Assembly: GCF_030247195.1 (NCBI RefSeq) | Contig: NC_080670.1 | Location: 45,522,194-45,586,193, forward strand | DNA from: Topomyia yanbarensis | Lineage: Eukaryota > Arthropoda > Insecta > Diptera > Culicidae | Reading direction: 5' to 3' | Length of the DNA: 64,000 nt | In this document: one piece after another, positions 46,480-58,806 of the stretch | How positions within the stretch are numbered: position 1 is the first letter of the stretch | Layout: each line of letters begins with the position of its first letter | Made by a program: the position numbers and the translations under genes | The notes under the pieces: model-generated | Seen by the model: the letters and a program-made list of their open reading frames with translations, nothing else | Databases searched by the model: none | Told to the model about the DNA's origin: nothing

Positions 46480-46971
46480 TCAAGCATGACCCACAACAGA
46501 GCAGCTTACCACATGCATTTTAACCTCGTTTACTTTCCCCTGATTAGGCAGTAATTTGGAGCAGTCAGTGCCAGGTGTGAAAGCAATTTGCAAGAATTTT
46601 TCTACATCGTCATTCAATTTAGCCACCTTCGGGCGAATTGGTTCGACACAACATGGCACAGCTACAATGGGCTCATTTCTGTATATCCCAACACGGGTCC
46701 TCTCCTGCAGTGCCCAGAAGGTGCAAATTTTCTCCACTCTGATCAGCATCGAACCACGACATAGGTGGCATTGGTTGCAATTCGCGCGAGCGCAGTGGCA
46801 AATTAGAAACCGTTGCACCCCTCCCCCCTCCTCCGCTTCCTTCGTAGCAGCCAACCGATTCCTCGACCACTCGGACGATCGGCAGTTACTCGATCGGTGA
46901 AAAATGGGACCTAAATGTAGAGCACCCGGGAAGGAAACTGTATACAAATAAGTGCCAAATAAGGCAAACAA
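46480..46971 (-). CDS. Unrecognised Cys-rich open frame, 163 codons, or part of an exon
   Basis: The minus-strand frame starts MFALFGTYLYTVSFPGA, with a cluster CHCARANCNQCHLCRG near residues 58-73, then VGIYRNEPIVAVPCCVEPIR and VEKFLQIAFTPGTDCSK, to a stop at 46480. The last 90 residues have protein-like composition. A possible donor (GTG|GTAAGC, near 46507) and a possible acceptor (GGCACTGCAG, near 46703) would make the C-terminal part an internal exon. No family is recognised, and the plus strand is also open over much of it. It could be a real secreted protein or chance. Confidence 0.3.
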   Translation of the reverse strand: MFALFGTYLYTVSFPGALHLGPIFHRSSNCRSSEWSRNRLAATKEAEEGGGVQRFLICHCARANCNQCHLCRGSMLIRVEKICTFWALQERTRVGIYRNEPIVAVPCCVEPIRPKVAKLNDDVEKFLQIAFTPGTDCSKLLPNQGKVNEVKMHVVSCSVVGHA

Positions 46972-48660
46972 ATTAACTTTGCATAGTTTTCACCATGTCA
47001 TCGGGGGCATCGGAAGTGTATCACGAATTAAATGCACATTCCGCGGCTGCTACACGGTGGTGTCCCGAGTGCACCGGCTTTCACACTTAACTACTCGTGG
47101 CTGCTCTTACGGGATAACTGGATCGCCCTCGAGTTCGGAATTAGTTTGATTCGAAGTTCTGTGTGATGGTACCGGTTTGAATTAAGTAGAAGGAAATTTT
47201 TGCTCTTCGGAAAATGGAGGATACGACAAAAATTAGGCGACGATGTGCAACAAGATATTTAATTACGAATTAGTTTTAATACAGAGAACAGGCGTCCATC
47301 TCAAACATTTAGTTTAAACATTAGTAGTCTACACAAATACTTTAAACATTTTTGTTTGAACATAGAAGTCTGGTCCCAGTAGTTTTAATCTGCAGTTTTC
47401 TGAATTTTGGATTTCAGAAGACAACAATTATTTAACCATGACTAATGAAAAAGTGCTGAAGCATATAAACAATATGAGTGTGCTTGTCACTATCGAGAAT
47501 ATAAAATGAGAGATTTCTTTTCAAATGAAGATCTAATCTTCACCCCTTACATTGAATTATCTGTGTATTTAGACTGGTAACACTCCTCATTGCAGAATGC
47601 TTAAACCCATATTAATCTCCAGCCGAATTATGCACAAAAAATAATCAGATGCTCTATTACCATGAATTAGCGGATTCACCTCATCCGTCACCTTCATTCC
47701 CTTTGGAAAACCCACCACGTGCCATCAAATGAAGCCAACGCTCTTGCGGGAGTTTCCGGGACAGTTAACAAACGAAATATGGGCACACTTTCCAGATTTT
47801 CGCACATTTCCTCATGGCCTGCTGTATGTTTCACCTCGGCCAATGCCGGCTGTCGCTGCTGTTGATCAGGTCGGAGGAAAGGCAACGGCAGCCCTTCTGG
47901 GCGTCGGCTCGTTTGGGTAAAATTCGTTATGTTATATTTTATTTGTGAACGTAGCTAATGAATTTTTTTTGCTCGGTTCAACGAGCCACTACCATCTTCT
48001 ACATCAAGCTAAGTCATAGCATACCATGCCACACCAAGCCGAGCCAAGTGCGGTGCGGCTCTCTTTCATTAGGCAGCGTGCGCCAGTTTTGCGTCCAGAT
48101 TTATTGGGAAAGGAAGTACAATTAGAATATCTCGCTACACACAATGGCGAATCGGTTACACCGGATTAATTATTGCTTTTTGGGCACTCTTATTTCAGGC
48201 GTGCGTTGTTAGCGCTCTGTTTCTGCCATGTTTTGTCAGTTGGTAATGTTTTACGGTGCGACTGTGCTAATTCCTGTAAGTAAGGTTAGGCGCACGCCCT
48301 GCTTTGTTCGAACGCTTAGTCTGGCTTTTAAAGGAAGTGGTTTGCTGTTTTTTGGTGCACATAAAAATAGCGTAACATTGTGGATTTCTGATTCTAGCTT
48401 CATTGAGATTGGACGAATTGATGTTCACTTCACATCAACATTTAAAATCAATGCGCAGATGAGTATTTGAGCCAAAAATCTGGCTAGAATCGAAAATCTG
48501 GCTAGAATAGAATAGAAACACATGTACCAATAGTGGTGCAAAATTTCGGTTCTTATTGTTGCAAATCCTATTGATTTTCCGTATAAACGTGTACCATATG
48601 AAAAACCATTTTATGAAACGTTTTAAAACCATTTACAATATGGTTCGTTCAATGAAAGAA
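46972..48660. other. Intergenic DNA, no gene supported
   Basis: Positions 47690-47930 are GC-richer with short frames on both strands, but neither a domain nor consistent splice sites could be recognised. Confidence 0.35.
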
Positions 48661-48689
48661 TAACCATTGCCTAATATAATATCGAATAT

Positions 48690-49705
48690 AAGCGATATAC
48701 CCAAAGCAATCTTGTTGGTCAAGAAGGATGCTGATCTCACGAAACTCAATTTTGTTTCCTTTCTAGTCGAGCTACCGAGTGAACTCAAGGACGTGGTACT
48801 CAGAGCGTCTACTTGGCCAACTGGAGTGCTGGTTAGCGAATTTAACTTCGACCAGCAAAGACAGGATAAATTTCGTCAATTGGTTACATCGGCCTCCAGG
48901 ATGCATCGCCGCTTGTACTATGGAAGCCCTCGATCCCACCGCCACATCTAGCTGCTGCAGTCAGCATTCACCAGTCGTCCCGGTCCTGTGTGCAGGAGTG
49001 GAAAAAAGGTCTTCCAAACGTCCGGCTGTGGCAAGTATCCATCTATTTCGAAACCTTCCAGCACTGAAATGTTCTTTGATTCCAGCTCACCATCAATTGC
49101 GCAAAGTGCCTATCGGTACCAGGTGCTGCCTTTTATGCTAGCGACCCGTAGCCGTTCACTAGAGGTACCTAGCCCAACTGCATTGAGTACAACCCTCGGT
49201 CTCCCGTTTTCCCGGTCACCGGAACGCATACTTGGCACTAGTCGTGAGGAAGCCCTTAGTCTCCCAATCACAGTCGAGCCCTTCCAGCCAGCGAACAGCG
49301 GCCGCCCCGGTCCTGTGGTGGAGTCGGGACGAGGGGTCTTCCGCAAACCTACAGCAGGCAAGTATAAAGCATCCGTGAGCTCTTCCTTGCCTCAAAACTA
49401 TTCGATTTATAGCCTTGGTTAACGATGGGATAAGCTGCCATTATGCTACCAAAAAGTTGGTGGTATCAATTCAACCGTTGAGGAATATCGTCTTGCAGTC
49501 TCCGATAACAGTTTTGATATGATCGTTTTTGTCGAAACCAACGATGACACGATTTCCAGTCAGGTGTTCGGTACTGGATATGAGGTTTATCGTTGCGACC
49601 GGAACCTTGGGATTGCCTCGAGCAGGTCTGGACGATAATCGAGTTTGATGACCGTAAGTTGTACTTGTGTGCGTTGTACGTCTCACCCGACCGAGTTGAA
49701 TATGT
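48690..49705 (+). pseudogene. Jockey-like LINE fragment: ORF1 end plus start of endonuclease
   Basis: Positions 48700-48860 encode LTKLNFVSFLVELPSELKDV and STWPTGVLVSEF, matching the C-terminal domain of mosquito LINE ORF1 or gag-like proteins. After a Ser/Pro-rich linker (48990-49422), an endonuclease start follows at about 49440: YQKVGGINSTVEEYRLAVSD, FDMIVFVETNDD (catalytic Glu kept), GYEVYRCDRN, and after a frame change FDDRKLYLCALYVSP. It ends near 49705, before the rest of the endonuclease and all of the reverse transcriptase. Several frameshifts make it a dead remnant. Confidence 0.7.
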
Positions 49706-49719
49706 TGACTAGGGCACTG

Positions 49720-50340
49720 CAAAAAAATTTTGTTTTGAATTCTCGAAGGCCCCCCCTCTTATATTGTGACAAATGCCAAAGTAAGCTCAGATGCCAAATT
49801 TCACATCATTTGGACAATTTTAGACCACCGCCCACTTCGCTTGAAATTTTTTGAAATTGGTACTATGAGAAAATATGGAGGAAAAATACATTAAATGCTA
49901 TAACTTTTGAAGTAGAAATCAGAAAATTACAATTTATACCTCTTTAGAAAGGAAATAATCTTAGTATTTGAATGGAGATATTTTTGTTTCAAGGAAAATG
50001 TGGGAAAGTGGGGTACTGGATCATTTTGGTCCCAAAATCCCATATTTTTAATGATTTTTCTGCTCCGTGATGCAAATCATACATATTTTGTAGTTTTTCT
50101 AATGCGAAAAAATCTCAAAAATCGATCGGAGCCTTTTTGACCTTTGTCCGAATACGAGAAGTTGGGGTTATATGGCCTTTTGTCATTCATATTAAACTTC
50201 ATCATTTTCTCGTGAATATATCTCTATTATTCTTCACTCAATTTTGCCAGGAAATAATGATACTGCCCAAACGTTATTGCTTTCAAGAAAATGAAAAACA
50301 TCAAGATAGGTCCGGTTCGCAATGACAGGCTATTGCCGGT
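49720..50340. repeat. Probable dispersed repeat, non-coding
   Basis: CACATCATTTGGACAATTTT, GCTATAACTTTTGAAGTAG and CCTTTGTCCGAATACGAG are the kind of sequence found in high-copy mosquito repeats. No second copy lies in this window, so this is recognition by style only. Confidence 0.35.
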
Positions 50341-50473
50341 TCGCGGTGACATTTGCTTTTTTCACTTTGCACGTTCCGTCCCAATGAGGTATATATAGGT
50401 GTGGCAGAATACACGGTTTGCTAGTGTTGGCAACCAAAAATATGTAAACAATCCAGAAGCACAACGGGTCGAC

Positions 50474-50520
50474 GTCATAGCGGTCACACGATTCAATGGG
50501 AGCGGAACGACCGCTATGAC
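50474..50520. repeat. 12-bp perfect inverted repeat hairpin
   Basis: GTCATAGCGGTC at 50474-50485 pairs exactly with 50509-50520 around a 23-nt spacer. No other feature is associated. Confidence 0.6.
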
Positions 50521-50637
50521 GAAAGCAAGTCGATTTATACTGTGATCACTCACACCACTCATGTACGATTCATCTTACGAATACCAAAGTGCCATCTTTG
50601 CCAGACCTGTATGTATGACATTGGTTCCGTCCCAGGT

Positions 50638-51173
50638 TAATAGTTAAATTTGACAGCTCGATAGGTAAAATGTTGCCCATGGTGCAGACTAAAAAGGTGG
50701 AAACATTTTCTATACCTAAATGAGGTTGTCAATATTTTTCAAAACAAAAAGAAGGAATAAAAATGGAATCGATAACGTGTTGTGTCAAGCTATATTTGGA
50801 TTATTTCATGATGTGGATGTTTACATTTCGAGGCCATGACTGTCGTACTTAGGCTGTGAACCATTTGGTGAAATTTTTAACTTTTAGTTAAAATCTGACA
50901 CTTCGAAAGTTATTTGCAAAATAACCCTACTCTGGAGCATGGTTAAAATTGACAGAGCGATAGTTAAATTTGACAGCTCGATGGTTAAATTTTTTCCCAT
51001 GATGCAGAATAAAAAGGTGGAAACATTTTCTATACCTAATTGAGGTTGTCAATATTTTTCAATACAAAATTAAGGGATGAAAATGGAAACGATAACGTGT
51101 TGTGTTAAGATTTGTTTGAGTTATTTCAGGATGTGGATGTTTACTTTTCGTTGCTATGACTGTCATACTTAAT
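50638..51173 (+). repeat. Two direct repeats of about 215 bp
   Basis: 50638-50852 and 50959-51173 share GTTAAATTTGACAGCTCGAT, AAAAAGGTGGAAACATTTTC, TATACCTAA, GATAACGTGTTGTGT and GGATGTGGATGTTTAC in the same order, with about 10 percent differences. They are separated by about 106 bases. Confidence 0.8.
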
Positions 51174-51359
51174 GTAATAAGAAAAAAAACTAATTTTAAA
51201 ATATCAACAAATGTTCACATGATCGCAGCTGTCAATTCTTCATAGACTCATCCAGCTGCGTTGGTGTTGTGCCGTGTGACGTGTGATTTGGGAGGAAAAC
51301 AAATCGTTTACACGGCGATTTGGGACGAAAACAAACCACTTCTGGGCTTAAGGGGAGGG

Positions 51360-51697
51360 CCTAGGGGTAGATCACTTGTGATGCATTTTTAAAAATCAGC
51401 GAAATTAAATGCATTTATTTCCATCAAGATAGAAATTCATAATGTATTTTGCGTTGCGTGCAATGTTTTTTGCGTTGCGTGCAATGTTGTTTGCGTTGCG
51501 TGTAAGACGTCAAAACCCCACAGAAAAACTAGCCCTACATTTAACAAAACGTCGAACAAGGTGGATCAGCGTAGGACGTTTGTTAAACAAACTTTTCTGC
51601 GAGGGAGTGCAAAGCTGATGCAAAAATCGAAATTAAATGCATTTTTTCTAATTTGATGCAAATTTGTTATACATTCTTAGAGTGATCTGCCCCTAGG
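51360..51697. mobile_element. MITE with CCTAGGGG ends, 338 bp
   Basis: CCTAGGGGTAGATCACT at 51360 and its inverse AGTGATCTGCCCCTAGG ending at 51697 (one mismatch). The interior repeats TTAAATGCATTT near both ends and contains a 21-bp minisatellite. Confidence 0.8.
51447..51505 (+). repeat. Three 21-bp tandem units inside the CCTAGGGG MITE
   Basis: GCGTTGCGTG recurs at 51451, 51472 and 51493 with CAATGTTTTTT-type spacers. Confidence 0.8.
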
Positions 51698-52229
51698 GGA
51701 GGGTGGTAGTATAAAAATGCGAGATATCAGTGTGCGTATTTTAAACGTCAGATATCAGAATAACTATCCAAATGTCAACTTTTGAAATGGTTCGCTCTCC
51801 CGGTTAAATTTTATCATTCGAGAGAAAATAACTTACGAACTGTCAAATTTTAACTAAAATTTAAAAAATCGGCGAATGGCTCACAGCCTAAAAACAGGTA
51901 AACGTCAAAGAAATTCAGCAAACACCACACTATGTCACTCAGAAATCATTAGGTTCTTTACTGGCATAGTTAACCTTGTGGACGACTAGATTCGCTCGAA
52001 GCAAATCGTAAAGAATTTTTCTAAGTCCATGTAAACAGCCCTCTAAGAACGGTTGGTTTCAAAATTGTCCAATGAAGGACGTTCGTTGGACCAATTTGGA
52101 CAACGTCCGAATAACCGTTCAACAAACGTCCATCGTTGGACCCGTGTTGAACGATTTTGAAACAATTTTTTGGACGTCTCAGTGGGAGTACAAGCGAACT
52201 GTCAAAAATGAACACTCAGTTCCCTGTCA

Positions 52230-52920
52230 AAAATAATGCGGACGAACATGGTCAGGCGATTTAAAAAAGTTTGACGTTTGACTCAACTCGCCTGTGCTAA
52301 TTGCCCCTAGGAACAAATGCAGTTTGCGAATGCGATTTAAAGGCAATTTCAATACATAGACAAATTTTCTGACGGCTGAAATGAACTTGGTTGTTTTTGC
52401 GTTTTTCAAACATGGCGGTTCATGTTTGGCTTAAGCTTAAAATTGTTTTTTGAGCAATTGGTGTGTTCTCACTTGTATTTTGTTTGTCTAGTGCACTTCA
52501 TTTAGCCAACGAATGTAGAAAATTGTGGAATCGCGTGTAAGTATAGTAGAACAAGATCTCTGACCTAAAGTCTTAATGAACGTCAGATTGTGATAAGTTT
52601 TGGTGTGCAATACCTTTCACCTTTGATTCTTCCTATAAATTGGTGGTGATTACCTAGTATATTGGTAAGTATATGTGAGTAGATAATGAATCCGAAAATA
52701 AGTATTATTTTTAATTTTCATATTAGGCAATTAAGGGCGATTAAATGGCGCGTTTCCTGGGTGATTTGGGGGCAATTTAAGGGCGGGTTGGGCGGCAAAA
52801 AATGACGGCGGCAGATCGCCCAAATGTTACATATGAAATAGCCCCCTAATTGCCAGCAATTTACTGACAAATTGAAGGGCAATTAGCGCATCCGAGTTGG
52901 CAAATAACCCCCCGTTAGCC
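52230..52920 (-). repeat. Dispersed repeat of GCAATT/GGGCGA type, copy 2 (inverted)
   Basis: Inverse of 43738-44085, longer by an internal segment (about 52295-52630). GCTAATTGCCC near 52293 and GGGCAATTAGC near 52877 are inverted relative to each other and could be its terminal repeats. Confidence 0.75.
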
Positions 52921-53235
52921 AGCAACTTGCCCTTTTTGACTGGGTTCATTTGTGACGTCAGCGTAAAGTATTCAATTACATCCGGGTACATTTGTGAATG
53001 AGCAGCGAAATGAAACCGGTTTGCATTCGACGATATTTTAGACGGCGAAGTCGGGAATGGTTCGCCAGGTATTTGTAAATTGTTTGCCACAAAATTTTCT
53101 TCCGTTTTTGTCGCAGAAACCTTATCGGCAGACCAGTTTGCCACGGTCCCCAGTAGTGTACCTCAACTTGAACGTTCAATAAATGAGCTTCAAGGGAGTA
53201 ATTTGCATATTATCTCAGCAACACCCAAGCTAAAA

Positions 53236-53756
53236 TGATCATCTTCTCGAGAAAAAGAATCTATTAATTTCGACTACAATCTCTCAGAACTGCTTATTCC
53301 ACGAGAATGTTCCGCAAAGGATCTTGAGATGACGTTAAATTCAACAATCACTTTCAAGCAACACGTCTCTTATGTTATTGGCCGGGCATTACGAAACCTG
53401 GGATTCACTGTCCGTGCTGCCAGATCATTAACGCATATATACTGTTCAAACAGTCGGTACTGTTCCCTAGTCCGGTTATCTCTAGAGTATTGTTCGACGA
53501 TTTGGAGCCCGCTCTATGTGAACGGTTGTGACCGAATTGAAGGCATCCAACGCAAGGTTATACGATTCGCTCTGAGACAGCTACCCTGGCGGGATCGTTT
53601 TCGATTACCTAGCTACGAGAGCCGCCGCCAACTAATTCAACTCTACACCCTACAGCACCGCAGAGACACACCAAGAGCTCTAGTTGTCGCCGATCTGTTG
53701 TCAGTGCCCATCGATACTCCAGCTTTGATCGAACTTAAACGCCCATGCGAGGGCCA
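53236..53756 (+). pseudogene. LINE ORF2 C-terminal fragment
   Basis: After one frame change near 53250, the sequence reads INFDYNLS, IPRECSAKDLEMTLNSTITF and KQHVSYVIGRALRNLGFTVR, then LVRLSLEYCSTIWSPLYVNG, CDRIEGIQRKVIRFALRQLP and WRDRFRLPSYESRRQLIQLY. This is the thumb and C-terminal region after the reverse transcriptase active site in Jockey/I-type LINEs. The frame continues to a stop at 53814, but the last 20 residues come from the TIR element that begins at 53754, so the LINE ends there. Confidence 0.8.
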
Positions 53757-54013
53757 CAGAAAACAGACATATAAGCTAGAACAAACTTTCCCGAAAAACC
53801 TGTGTAAACATTAAAATGAAAATACGTTGGAAATTACCCTCGCATGCATCAATTACCATTGTATTCAAATTTGCACGCAACGCCCATATACCGTTTGATG
53901 GCCGATCGTAGCGCCGGCTAGTGGCAAGTTGCTTATTGCTGATGGTACTTCAAAACGACAGTTTGATTTCTTACACAAATTGAAAACTTTACTTGTATGT
54001 CAGTTCTCAGTGC
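53754..54013 (+). mobile_element. CAGAGAACAGACATA TIR element, copy B
   Basis: It starts CCACAGAAAACAGACATATAAG and ends CTTGTATGTCAGTTCTCAGTG, which are inverted relative to each other with a few mismatches. Length about 260 bp. It forms the fused 3' end of the LINE frame at 53814. Confidence 0.8.
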
Positions 54014-54266
54014 TAGGGCGTTGCGCAGCAATATTCTTTTGAGAGTGACTCTTCTGCGGTTCAACCATCCAGATGATTATTATGATTTACATTCATAAAT
54101 AAACAATACCGAAGGTTTAGATCAGATTGGGTCTATTCAATTTTCTTACCCATGTTCTATTCTTTACTAACACTGATGATGCAATTCGATTGTCTTAGAA
54201 AGTTTGGAATCTTCGTATTTAGAGCCTACACAAGAGGCAATAAGAAACTGTCGCAACAGAGTAGAA

Positions 54267-54533
54267 CCACTGAGAACTGACATACAAGTCAAATTTCCAA
54301 CGTGTGTATGAAATAAAACTGCAGCTTTGAAATATTACTAGCAAGTAGCAACTGGCCACTAGCTGGCGCCACGATCGGCCAATAATTACGACCCTTGCGT
54401 GTAAACTTGAATACAATGGTGATTCACGCATGCGAACTTGCATGCGTTAGGGATTTTCAACGTATTTTCATTAAAATGTTTACACAGGTTTTGCGGGATA
54501 GCTTGTTTTAGCTTATATGTCTGTTCTCTGTGG
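54267..54533 (-). mobile_element. CAGAGAACAGACATA TIR element, copy C (inverted)
   Basis: Left end CCACTGAGAACTGACATAC, right end ATATGTCTGTTCTCTGTGG; the interior is the inverse of copy B. GTAGAAC is found at both borders (54261-54267 and 54533-54539), suggesting a target duplication of 5-7 bases. Confidence 0.85.
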
Positions 54534-54539
54534 TAGAAC

Positions 54540-57300
54540 TTTGCATCAGTTCAAACTATTTGTTTGATGCAGTTGTACTTTATTTTGATTTGTTTTGAGT
54601 AAAAATTAAACTTTATGATTATATTTCAAAAAATCTGTTTTCAACGTTAAGTTTCAATTTCGATTTTGACAACTCTTCTATGATTCAATGCATAATACCG
54701 TTGAAATCAGAATATGATCATGAATTGTTGAAGGGTGCATAAAATGAGTGGAACATTGACGCGGAAGCAATTTTATAATATCAGTAGTAAAAACATATCA
54801 TGTTAATCCATCTGAAATTACACACATTCATTGTTCGACTTACGGTCCATCAAGTGATGCTTCATTAAAAACGACAATAAAGATCGTCAAGTACCTTACG
54901 CAGATTTAAATTGAAACAAATAGGCAATCAATTGTTCCAGTATGTTTGCATGCCTTGGTTTATGTTATTGCTACCATCTTGTCCTATTCCGAACCGAGCG
55001 TCCACGTATGAGGATGAGGCTCTGAGTAACTATAGCTGAAATGGATTCATAATAATTTGCGTACCCTTTTTGCATGAAAATAATAAAAGCAAACGAGATG
55101 TAGAGCGTTTGTTGTGGCAGTCAAACAGAATAAAGCATTCTCGTACGCACATGAATGGCCCATTAAATGTGGATATAAATTTTCTAAATTACAAACAGTT
55201 GCTAGAGTTTCCCAGCAGCCCTGGCCGGAGTTTGTTCCCGAACAAAAGGAATGCGCCATTCAGCCATGAACCTTCACAGAAGTAAACAGCCAGGATGACC
55301 TCAAAATCAGTGGAGAAAAACGCAACCGTTTGATTGAAAGCTGCCTAGTGTACTGTCACTCGGCGAAGCTCGGTGACGTTTTCTCCGCAACTTCGTGAGT
55401 AGCGATAGCTGTGTAGGCACCCCAGCAATGGTGATACTCCGGTATTGTTTCGAAAGGAAACAAGTGAATTAGCGAAAAAGATCAATCATGTTGCGCCTGT
55501 CCTGTCCCGTGCACCGGCATGCGAACAAGCTGTCACCGTCAGCGTTTCGGGACCCTTCGCTTCGGTTGGCAGGCGATACATCCCTGATAGGTTCGTGAAG
55601 ATCTCGCTAATTTTCTACCTGTCTTATTTTGGGGCGTACGAGCGACGGTCCTGTCTCTGAATCATGTCGCCATGTGTCAGCGGAGAATGCTTTCCTCTGG
55701 CGGAGGTTTTCCAGCTTCGGAGACCTGTCGCCGAACGTGACCGTGACTGCAAGAAAGGAAGGTCTTTATTTCGAATCGATTATTCGGGCGGTTAAAATAG
55801 TTAAACCTGGGAGTGGAATGCTCCAGCAACTGGTTTAGGACCGTTACACTTGCATTGGCTTGAACGCCGCTACTATAATGATGCACTTCACAAAACTGTT
55901 TTGGGCCGATAGACAATAATTTGTTACCTCGGAATAGACACATATTTGAAGGATTAATTAATTAATGTTAACCGTTTTGTATTTTGAATGATATGTTACA
56001 ATATCCGTGAAGGAAATATTGTTGGACTATGTATTACATATACATCGCAGCCAAGCTCGTCACTAAATTCCAGCAGACGCCAAGAATCACAAACAATGCC
56101 CGTCCTACCGACCGGTGCAAATGAAGGGCCGATTTGCATCGGCACAAGTTATTCCCCCATTTCGCTATCAGTCACCATCAGCAAACAAACGAGAATTGCA
56201 CCCCTAATCTGCCAAGATCGCATCTTTGCCGTGGAGCAAGCAAGCCAACGAATGCATTGGGTAGCAGAATCCACCCGAAACAACGGTAGTTCGCGGGAGC
56301 TGCTATGCATAAATATTATCCTAAGCGCGTGCCTGGCATCGTGACGCCGCGGTCGCTAGGCCGACGAGAAACTTCGTTGGTCATAGGGCATGACAAGACG
56401 GTCTCCAGTTAGGGCATCAAACATTGCCACACCACACAGCGGGAGTCTGCCGTGGAAAATGGGAAGAATCGCACCACTAAATTGGGTAGCAAACCGAGTA
56501 GGTATATTTGAAATACTGCTGGCTGGCAGCAATTATGAAAATGTCATAAGAAGTAATCTTTACAACTAATATTATACAGTCGTGATTCGCTGGTTGGGCC
56601 ACACCCTCTGGAAAAAAAATCAGATGATCCGAGTTAATTAGGATCATTTCATTTTTTTCCACTTTTTCAGCTCTTTTTGTTGTCCCAAATGACTGTGCAA
56701 ATTATGGGAGCGCTTGGTTGCTCTTCGGATCTGCGCAATGCGTTTAAAGTTTGTATGGAAATCAGTATGGGAAAATAACGATGTTTTAAATGTAAAGAAA
56801 ACAAAGTAAATTTGGCTTTTTTGTGCATCGAATGACTTGTAGTGAATAAACGCGAGAATATATCGAGAATGTTGCGATGTCATTAAAAATTTATATTTAT
56901 GAAGAATGCACGATATTAGAAGAAAACTAGTCAATAAGTTAATAACGTTCAGCCTTTGCAGCAACCATCCATACAAAATAAGAGACTAGAGTGACTGTAA
57001 CCATAATTATTTTTTTATTTATATCTCAATACTTTCCACGCGTTACTTCATAAAACCGCCATATTTGTTAGCATTGCTCGATTGAAACTATTGTTTTTGG
57101 TTCTAAACGAACTTTTGGTTTCAGTCTTTGCGCTCCTCCATATAAGCATTATCTCCACTCTTCACTTCCACTCATACAGATAACTATTTAACTCAAATTG
57201 AAAAATCAATACAATAAAAGAATGTGATTAATAACTTTATCGAAAACTGCAACTTGCTAGGATTTTTTATATTATCGTTACAATTTCAAGATAGAAGGAT
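54540..57300. other. Intergenic DNA, no gene supported
   Basis: Several unrecognised frames (55445-55660, 55677-55943 minus, 55988-56344) lie in GC-richer blocks at 55300-55850 and 56060-56460. None has a recognisable domain or good splice context. At 56572, TACAGTCGTGATTCGCTGG is a single end of the MITE found complete at 58807-59031. Confidence 0.35.
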
Positions 57301-58806
57301 TAAATTAATCACCGAAATTTATTTTACATAATTTCATAATATTTATGAAATTTAGTTTTTACAAAATTTCGTAATTTTTGCAAAATGTTGTTATTTATGC
57401 AGTATTTTGTAGTTTTTGTAAAATTTCGTGATTTTTACATAAATTCGTAATAAGCTTCGGCTAACTACAAAGAAAAGGGCTGATAAAAACGGGTCTTCGC
57501 TGCTTTACAAAATTTTGTAAATATGAAATTTAATAAAAAATATAAAATATTGCTAAATTTAAAACATTTAGCAAAAAATACATTTTTTTAAACATTTGTA
57601 CAAACTGCAAAATTCTGCAAAATACGCGAAAGTTTGTAAAAACTACGAAATTTCGTAAAAATGGCAAATATTTTGTAAAAATTGCGATACTAGAAATATC
57701 GAAATTTCGCGAAAGTTATAAAATTTTTGTAAATTATAAAAGTACAAAAGTTTTGAAAAATACTAAATTTTGCAAAAATTACAAAAATTTGTAAAAGAGC
57801 AAAATTTAGCGAAAATGAAGAAAAATTTGCAAAAATTTACGAAATTATGCAAAAATAACGAAATTTTGTAAAAATTACAGAATTTTGCAAACATGAAATT
57901 TTGTAAAAAATACTAAATTTTTCAAGTCACGAAATTTTGTAAATTGCTATATTTTGTAAAAATAATAAAATTTTGGATTTTGTTAAAATATTGGAAAAAT
58001 CCCAAAATTTTGAAAACATTACAATATTTTGTAAAAATTACGAAATTATGCGAAAATTGCAAAATTTTGTAAAAATTATGAAATTCTGTAATAGTTACGA
58101 AATTTACGTAAATTTTGTAAAATTACGAAATTTTGTAGAAAGTGTAAAAATTGCAAAATATTGTAAAAATTGCAAAATATTGTAAAAATTGCAAAATATT
58201 GTAAAAATTGCAAAATATTGTAAAAATTACAAAATATTGTAAAAATTACAAAATTTTCTAAACATAAAAAAAATTGAAGAAATTACAAAAATTTGCAATA
58301 TTTTGTAGAAATTAGGAAGTTCTGGAAAATTGCGAATTGTTGGAAAAATTACAGAATTTTGTGAAAATTGTGATTTTTTGTAACAATTACGCAATTTTGT
58401 AAAAAATCGAAATACAGTGAAGACCCGATTTGATCATCCCCCTATTTTGTCTACCTCCTATTTTATCAGCTTTTTGATACAATTTGTAAACTTCATATGA
58501 AAATTGATCATTGGTAGTTTGATGGGCTCCAGTATTTACATAAAATTTTGTAAAAATCGCAAAACTTTGTGTAAATTGAAAATTACAAATTATTTTGTTA
58601 CGATGCAAACAAAATTTAAATAGAAAATTTTTATAAAATTGACGAAATTTTGAAAAAATTCAAATGCAAATCGCAAAATTTTGTAAAAATCACAAAATTT
58701 TGTAATTTATTGCATATTTTTGTAAAATTCACAAAAAAAATTAACAATAACGAAATCTTGTCAAAATCACGAAATTTTGTACAAATCACAATATTTTGTA
58801 AACACA

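Larger units (their letters stand above)
50850..51893. mobile_element. Composite TIR element bounded by TTAGGCTGTGAACCA
   Basis: Positions 50850-50935 (TTAGGCTGTGAACCATT, TTTTAGTTAAAATCTGACA) are the inverse of about 51805-51893 (TGTCAAATTTTAACTAAAA, AATGGCTCACAGCCTAA). Inside lie one of the direct repeats and a smaller MITE at 51360-51697. Confidence 0.65.

Noticed and set aside
53329..53814. A complete 161-residue gene
   Set aside because: It is the C-terminus of a LINE polyprotein with a missing N-terminus, and its end is supplied by a TIR element.
57973..58185. 70-codon frame in the satellite as a repeat protein
   Set aside because: It is only the translation of degenerate 19-bp monomers; the register breaks on both sides.
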